Of a stretch of DNA of 64,000 nt, positions 60,926-64,000 are shown piece after piece. Position numbers and translations under genes: made by a program. The notes beneath the pieces were generated by a model, which searched no databases, had not been told where the DNA came from, and worked only from the letters and a program-made list of their open reading frames with translations. Positions within the stretch are counted from its first letter, which is position 1. Each line of letters begins with the position of its first letter. This DNA comes from Poriferisodalis sp965214215 (GTDB taxonomy: Bacteria; Actinomycetota; Acidimicrobiia; Acidimicrobiales; Poriferisodalaceae): positions 2,480,001-2,544,000 of the forward strand of contig NZ_CBDCBD010000003.1 in the NCBI RefSeq assembly GCF_965214215.1, read 5' to 3'.

Positions 60926-61216
60926 ATGCCCGACGACCGGCGGACCGTCGATGCGCTTGTCGGCGAACGGCTGCGGGCGGTGCGAAAACAGCGGCGCATG
61001 ACGCTCGGCGAGGTCGAGGTGGTGTCACGCGGCGAGTTCCGCACGTCAGTGCTGGGGGCCTACGAGCGCGGCGAGCGGAGCGTGGCCGTGAAGCGTCTGT
61101 TGCGATTGGCGGAGCTGTACGGCGTGCCGCCCGCCGAACTGCTGCCGAGCGGCGGCCGGGACGGCAGCCAGAGCCAACCGGCATCGCAGCGCTACCCGCC
61201 CAATTCAGTGCTGTGA
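60926..61216 (+). CDS. Small helix-turn-helix regulator (XRE/BldD-like N-terminal type)
   Basis: 96 residues from ATG 60926, just after the dnaJ stop. Residues 9-65 form an XRE helix-turn-helix (LVGERLRAVRKQRRMTLGEVEVVSRGEFRTSVLGAYERGERSVAVKRLLRLAELYGV) resembling the DNA-binding part of BldD; no C-terminal dimer or c-di-GMP domain is present. It overlaps hemW as GTGA, so all three may be co-transcribed. A role in developmental or stress regulation is inference. Confidence 0.75.
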   Translation: MPDDRRTVDALVGERLRAVRKQRRMTLGEVEVVSRGEFRTSVLGAYERGERSVAVKRLLRLAELYGVPPAELLPSGGRDGSQSQPASQRYPPNSVL

Positions 61217-62304
61217 CCGACACCGGCGGCGCCTCGCCCTTCTTCGGCGTCTATTGCCATATCCCGTTCTGCACGCATCGGTGCGATTACTGCGCGTTTG
61301 CAACCTGGACGGATCGCGAGCACCTCATCGGCGACTACATGGCCAGCTGCCGCCGTCAGGCTCGCGAGCTGGCGGCGGAGCTTCCGGCGGTGACGTCGGT
61401 GTTCTTCGGCGGCGGCACGCCGAATCTGGTGGCGCCCGAGCTGCTGGGAGAGGTGCTGGCGGAGCTCCCGCTGGCGGCCGGAGCCGAGATCACGGTGGAA
61501 TGCAATCCAGACCTCGTCACTGCCGAACAGATGCAGTCCTATCGGGCGCTGGGTGTGAGCCGCATCAGCCTGGGCGTGCAATCGATGCATTCTGGCGTGC
61601 TGGACGCGCTGGGCCGTAGACACGACCCTGAGATGGTGGCTGCATCGGTTGATGCGGTCCGGCGGGCGGGCATCGGTCAGCTCAACCTGGATTTGATCTA
61701 TGGCTCGCGCGCCGAATCGGCATCCGATTGGGAGCACACGCTGGTGCGCGCCATCGACTTCGAGCCTGATCATCTGAGCGTGTACGGGTTGACCCCAGAG
61801 GCTGGCACCGCGCTCGGAGATGATCCGTCCCGCCATCCCGACGACGACGACATGGCCGACAAGTACCTGCTCACCGATGTGCTGCTGGGACGCGCGGGCT
61901 ACGAGGCCTACGAGATTTCCAACTGGTCTCGCCCGGGAGCGCAATGCCGGCACAACCAGCTGTATTGGCGGCAGGGCTCCTATGCAGGCGTCGGGTGTGC
62001 CGCGCACAGTCACCGTGACGGTCGCCGTTACTGGAGTGTTCGCACCCCCGAGCGGTTCATAGCGGCAATCTCGAGCGGGACGTCCCCCGTTGCCGGCAGC
62101 GAGGAGCTGGGCCCCGACGAGCGTCGCCTCGAAGCGTTGCAGCTCGCGCTGCGCACCTCCGACGGTGTCCCCGCCGGCGCGCTGCCCCACGACGTGGGAC
62201 ACCTGCTCGAACCCGCTGGGGAAGGCCGGCTCAAGCTGACCGCTCGTGGGCGTCTGCTCGCCAACGAGGTGGCCGTCCGGCTGGGGCTGCCGTCAGCGTG
62301 CTAG
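61213..62304 (+). CDS. hemW: HemW-like radical SAM protein (coproporphyrinogen-III-oxidase-like)
   Basis: 363 residues. The radical-SAM cysteines are in YCHIPFCTHRCDYCAF (Cys20, Cys24, Cys27), followed by FFGGGTPNL, GVSRISLGVQSMHS and the HemW-specific heme-binding-domain segment (AYEISNWSRPGAQCRHNQLYW). HemW inserts heme into respiratory proteins and is not an actual coproporphyrinogen oxidase. Stop codon shares bases with the convergent pseudokinase stop, a tail-to-tail overlap of three bases. Confidence 0.92.
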   Translation: MTDTGGASPFFGVYCHIPFCTHRCDYCAFATWTDREHLIGDYMASCRRQARELAAELPAVTSVFFGGGTPNLVAPELLGEVLAELPLAAGAEITVECNPDLVTAEQMQSYRALGVSRISLGVQSMHSGVLDALGRRHDPEMVAASVDAVRRAGIGQLNLDLIYGSRAESASDWEHTLVRAIDFEPDHLSVYGLTPEAGTALGDDPSRHPDDDDMADKYLLTDVLLGRAGYEAYEISNWSRPGAQCRHNQLYWRQGSYAGVGCAAHSHRDGRRYWSVRTPERFIAAISSGTSPVAGSEELGPDERRLEALQLALRTSDGVPAGALPHDVGHLLEPAGEGRLKLTARGRLLANEVAVRLGLPSAC

Positions 62305-63761
62305 CGCTGGGCGGTGTCGGGCGGCTGCGCGCTCGCGGGCGCCGGCCGGTGCGGCGGCAGTGTCACGTTCAGTTCGCCGTAGTGGATGACCAGCGCGTCG
62401 CAGGGGAACTGCAGCGCCTCGCCCCCGGCGGCGTCTGGTTCGGGTCTGGCCCTAGACACTGAACTGGCTGCGCGCGGCACGTGGGCGACTCGCACAGGCA
62501 CGACCGGGCCGTCGGTGCCGGACTCTGTGCCGTAGAACTCGACCTCTCCTGTGGTTGAGCTCACGACCGCCAATGTCGAATGGCCGTCGCAGTCCCAGTC
62601 GCCGGTGGCCACCAGGTCACCGGAAGATCCAACCATTGCCTCAGCGTCGGGAAGAGGCACTGCTGCGGTGCTGTAGAGCAGCGTTGCGCCCTCGGTCACT
62701 GGCGTCAACAGTGCGTCGGAGGCGTCGAGAGGTGCTGACGGGTCGGGGAGATCAGCGCCATGGACCGTCGAGTCATCGGGCCCGACGGGAGCGATGCTGG
62801 GCGACGATGCGCCCGCAGCGGCGCTGGTCGTTGCGACCAAGTGCGGCAGCCGGCTGGTCGATTCGGTCTCCGGGCCGCCGCCTGCCAGTGCGCGCCAACC
62901 GGCGATCGCAGCGACGGTCAGCGTCACCGCCAGCACTGCGCCCGAGGCGATCCGGCGCCGGTCTGGCGTCGATGCGAGCGCGCGTGACGCTTGCGATGAT
63001 GCGGGACCGGCGCCGTCTGACGGCTCGGGACCGGGTGCTTGTGCACGCAGCCGCTCGCGAAGGCCGTGGGTGTCGTGCGCAGCGATCACGCCGAACCCTC
63101 GAGCGAGTCCGACTCCGTCGATGGCCTCGGGGTGGGTGCGTCCCGCGGTGTCGCGCAGGTGTTGCAGGCGGGCGAGCCACGTCGACAGCGGCTTGCCGTC
63201 GCGTGGAGCGATCGTCGCTGCGGAGGTGAGGCTCTCGCAGGCGCGGAGCGCTTCTGTGATCCAGTGGCGCTCGCCGGCCTCGGTTGCCGTGCGTTCTGCC
63301 CGTGTGAGCTCCGAGGCGGCAAGGGCCGCGAGGGCCGCGAGATCCGAGCCTGGCAGATGCTGCAGGTCGTCGGCTGGGCCCGTCGCCTCTCCGAAGCCGC
63401 AGAGAACTGGCCGATGCGATGGGGCCACCAGCACGTGATCGCCGCGCAGTGCGCCATGGCGGATGCCGCGAGCATGCAGCTCTTCCAGCGTCGTGCCGAG
63501 CTCGATGAGCAATGCGAGCGTGTCCCGGGGGCTGAGCGGCGGCAATTCGGCGAGCGTCGGGGCTTCGAGGTAGCGCAGTCGCATTTCGCAGCGATCGTCG
63601 AACTCGTCGAGACCGATGAAATCGACGACCCCCGCCATGTGCGCTGCGGCGATCACCTGAGCCTCATGACGCAAACGCTGCCGCTCGGCTCCGTCGGCGT
63701 GCTTGATCAGCACTGCACTTCCGGAGGGGTCTTCGCGGACAGTCGGACTTCTGAGCATCAT
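62301..63761 (-). CDS. Membrane-anchored pseudokinase with extracytoplasmic FG-GAP-like tail
   Basis: About 486 residues from ATG 63761 (63758 also possible). Residues 10-230 have a kinase-like fold: VLIK holds the ATP lysine and HEAQVI a C-helix glutamate, but the catalytic HRDLKPxN reads HGALRGDHV and the DFG reads GFG, so catalysis is unlikely. One membrane segment (ASGAVLAVTLTVAAIAGW) near 283-300 places the tail outside; it ends with a repeat-like GDLVATGDWDCDGHSTLAVV segment as in FG-GAP/VCBS proteins. Function unknown; a sensor or scaffold is possible. Confidence 0.65.
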   Translation of the reverse strand: MMLRSPTVREDPSGSAVLIKHADGAERQRLRHEAQVIAAAHMAGVVDFIGLDEFDDRCEMRLRYLEAPTLAELPPLSPRDTLALLIELGTTLEELHARGIRHGALRGDHVLVAPSHRPVLCGFGEATGPADDLQHLPGSDLAALAALAASELTRAERTATEAGERHWITEALRACESLTSAATIAPRDGKPLSTWLARLQHLRDTAGRTHPEAIDGVGLARGFGVIAAHDTHGLRERLRAQAPGPEPSDGAGPASSQASRALASTPDRRRIASGAVLAVTLTVAAIAGWRALAGGGPETESTSRLPHLVATTSAAAGASSPSIAPVGPDDSTVHGADLPDPSAPLDASDALLTPVTEGATLLYSTAAVPLPDAEAMVGSSGDLVATGDWDCDGHSTLAVVSSTTGEVEFYGTESGTDGPVVPVRVAHVPRAASSVSRARPEPDAAGGEALQFPCDALVIHYGELNVTLPPHRPAPASAQPPDTAQR

Positions 63762-63799
63762 CAAAAGGTATAGAACATACTGACAAATAGCTAAACAAT
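63762..63799. promoter_or_regulatory. AT-rich divergent promoter island
   Basis: A 38-base gap between two divergent starts is strikingly AT-rich for this sequence (AAAAGG, TATAGAACATAC, AAATAG, AAACAATAT). On the minus strand TTGTTT and TATACC/CTATAC could serve as -35 and -10 sites. A short inverted repeat GTAT-N5-ATAC overlaps it. Both genes are likely transcribed from here; exact start sites are not determined. Confidence 0.45.
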
Positions 63800-64000
63800 A
63801 TGAACACGTGCGCAGTGGTACCGTCGCGCCCTCAACCAGAGAGCCGGGCGCGCCCGACGGCCTCAGCAGACACGGGACGGCTTGAACGCCCATTGACGTT
63901 CCCGATCAAGCCGATGACCCGTCGGGCCGAACCTGAGACCGAGACCCGCACAGCCGACGGACCCGCTGCGGTGATCGCCACCGAGACCGATCCAGGCTCG
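63800..64000 (+). CDS. N-terminal fragment of an unknown gene, cut by the window edge
   Basis: From ATG 63800 the frame is open to the window end (67 codons) and reads into Arg/Pro/Glu/Thr-rich, disordered-looking sequence. A second in-frame ATG lies at 63914. It shares the AT-rich gap with the divergent pseudokinase. No domain can be recognised in the visible part. No ribosome-binding site is obvious, and leaderless initiation is possible. This would fit the long acidic/disordered head of several regulatory proteins, but that is only composition. Confidence 0.45.
   Translation, partial: MNTCAVVPSRPQPESRARPTASADTGRLERPLTFPIKPMTRRAEPETETRTADGPAAVIATETDPGS

Overview
The window is a high-GC actinobacterial chromosome segment. 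An actinomycete of the Acidimicrobiia type is my inference, based on stacked CaiB/BaiF CoA-transferases, an LLM/F420-type oxidoreductase, an Rv2466c-like thioredoxin-fold protein and the comEA-comEC-holA-rpsT-lepA-hrcA-dnaJ-hemW order. Genes are densely packed, with many 4-base stop/start overlaps (ATGA, GTGA) and few long gaps.

Layout. 1-2.1 kb: Rad50/Mre11-like pair (the SbcC-like gene is cut by the window edge). 2.2-12.3 kb: MOSC protein, a fused hydantoinase A/B (5-oxoprolinase-like) enzyme, orphan ribH, quinone oxidoreductase, amidohydrolase, two alpha/beta hydrolases and an SDR. 12.4-17.8 kb: glycine betaine/proline-type ABC importer with an 884-residue permease and a binding lipoprotein carrying an Asp/His/Met repeat. 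18-22.2 kb: a two-gene molybdopterin oxidoreductase whose iron-sulfur and NrfD-like membrane subunits are fused. 22.3-32 kb: thioredoxin-fold oxidoreductase, hydrolases/esterases, enoyl-CoA hydratase, methyltransferase, HxlR regulator, acyl-CoA synthetase and epoxide hydrolase. 32-43.4 kb: two tandem-domain CaiB/BaiF CoA-transferases, a NodB deacetylase, an HisC-like aminotransferase, an aromatic amino-acid decarboxylase, an APH-type kinase, ung and a glyoxalase-like protein.

43.4-48.7 kb is the most unusual part. An MttB-superfamily methyltransferase and a dimethylglycine/sarcosine dehydrogenase are intact. They are flanked on both sides by mini-ORFs that look like internally deleted or chimeric leftovers of class III and class V aminotransferases, a 3-hydroxyisobutyrate dehydrogenase-like enzyme, an aldehyde dehydrogenase joined to an FAD oxidase, and CoxS/CoxM-like subunits. 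The block ends exactly at the 3' end of a tRNA-Ala(GGC) gene. With the betaine importer upstream, the two intact enzymes suggest use of methylated amines such as glycine betaine, but the operon has been heavily pruned.

48.7-52.8 kb: PNPOx-like protein, LLM oxidoreductase, a second APH-type kinase and an MFS transporter. 52.8-62.3 kb: conserved housekeeping block (competence, DNA polymerase delta, S20, LepA, HrcA, DnaJ, HemW). 62.3-64 kb: a membrane pseudokinase diverging from a gene that runs off the window.

Two repeat types stand out: three dispersed copies of an ~80-base hairpin element whose arms covary (7.3, 22.3 and 58.5 kb), and a 58-base tandem repeat carrying two hairpins downstream of the LLM oxidoreductase (49.2 kb). 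All function calls are from reading motifs by eye; no database search was run.
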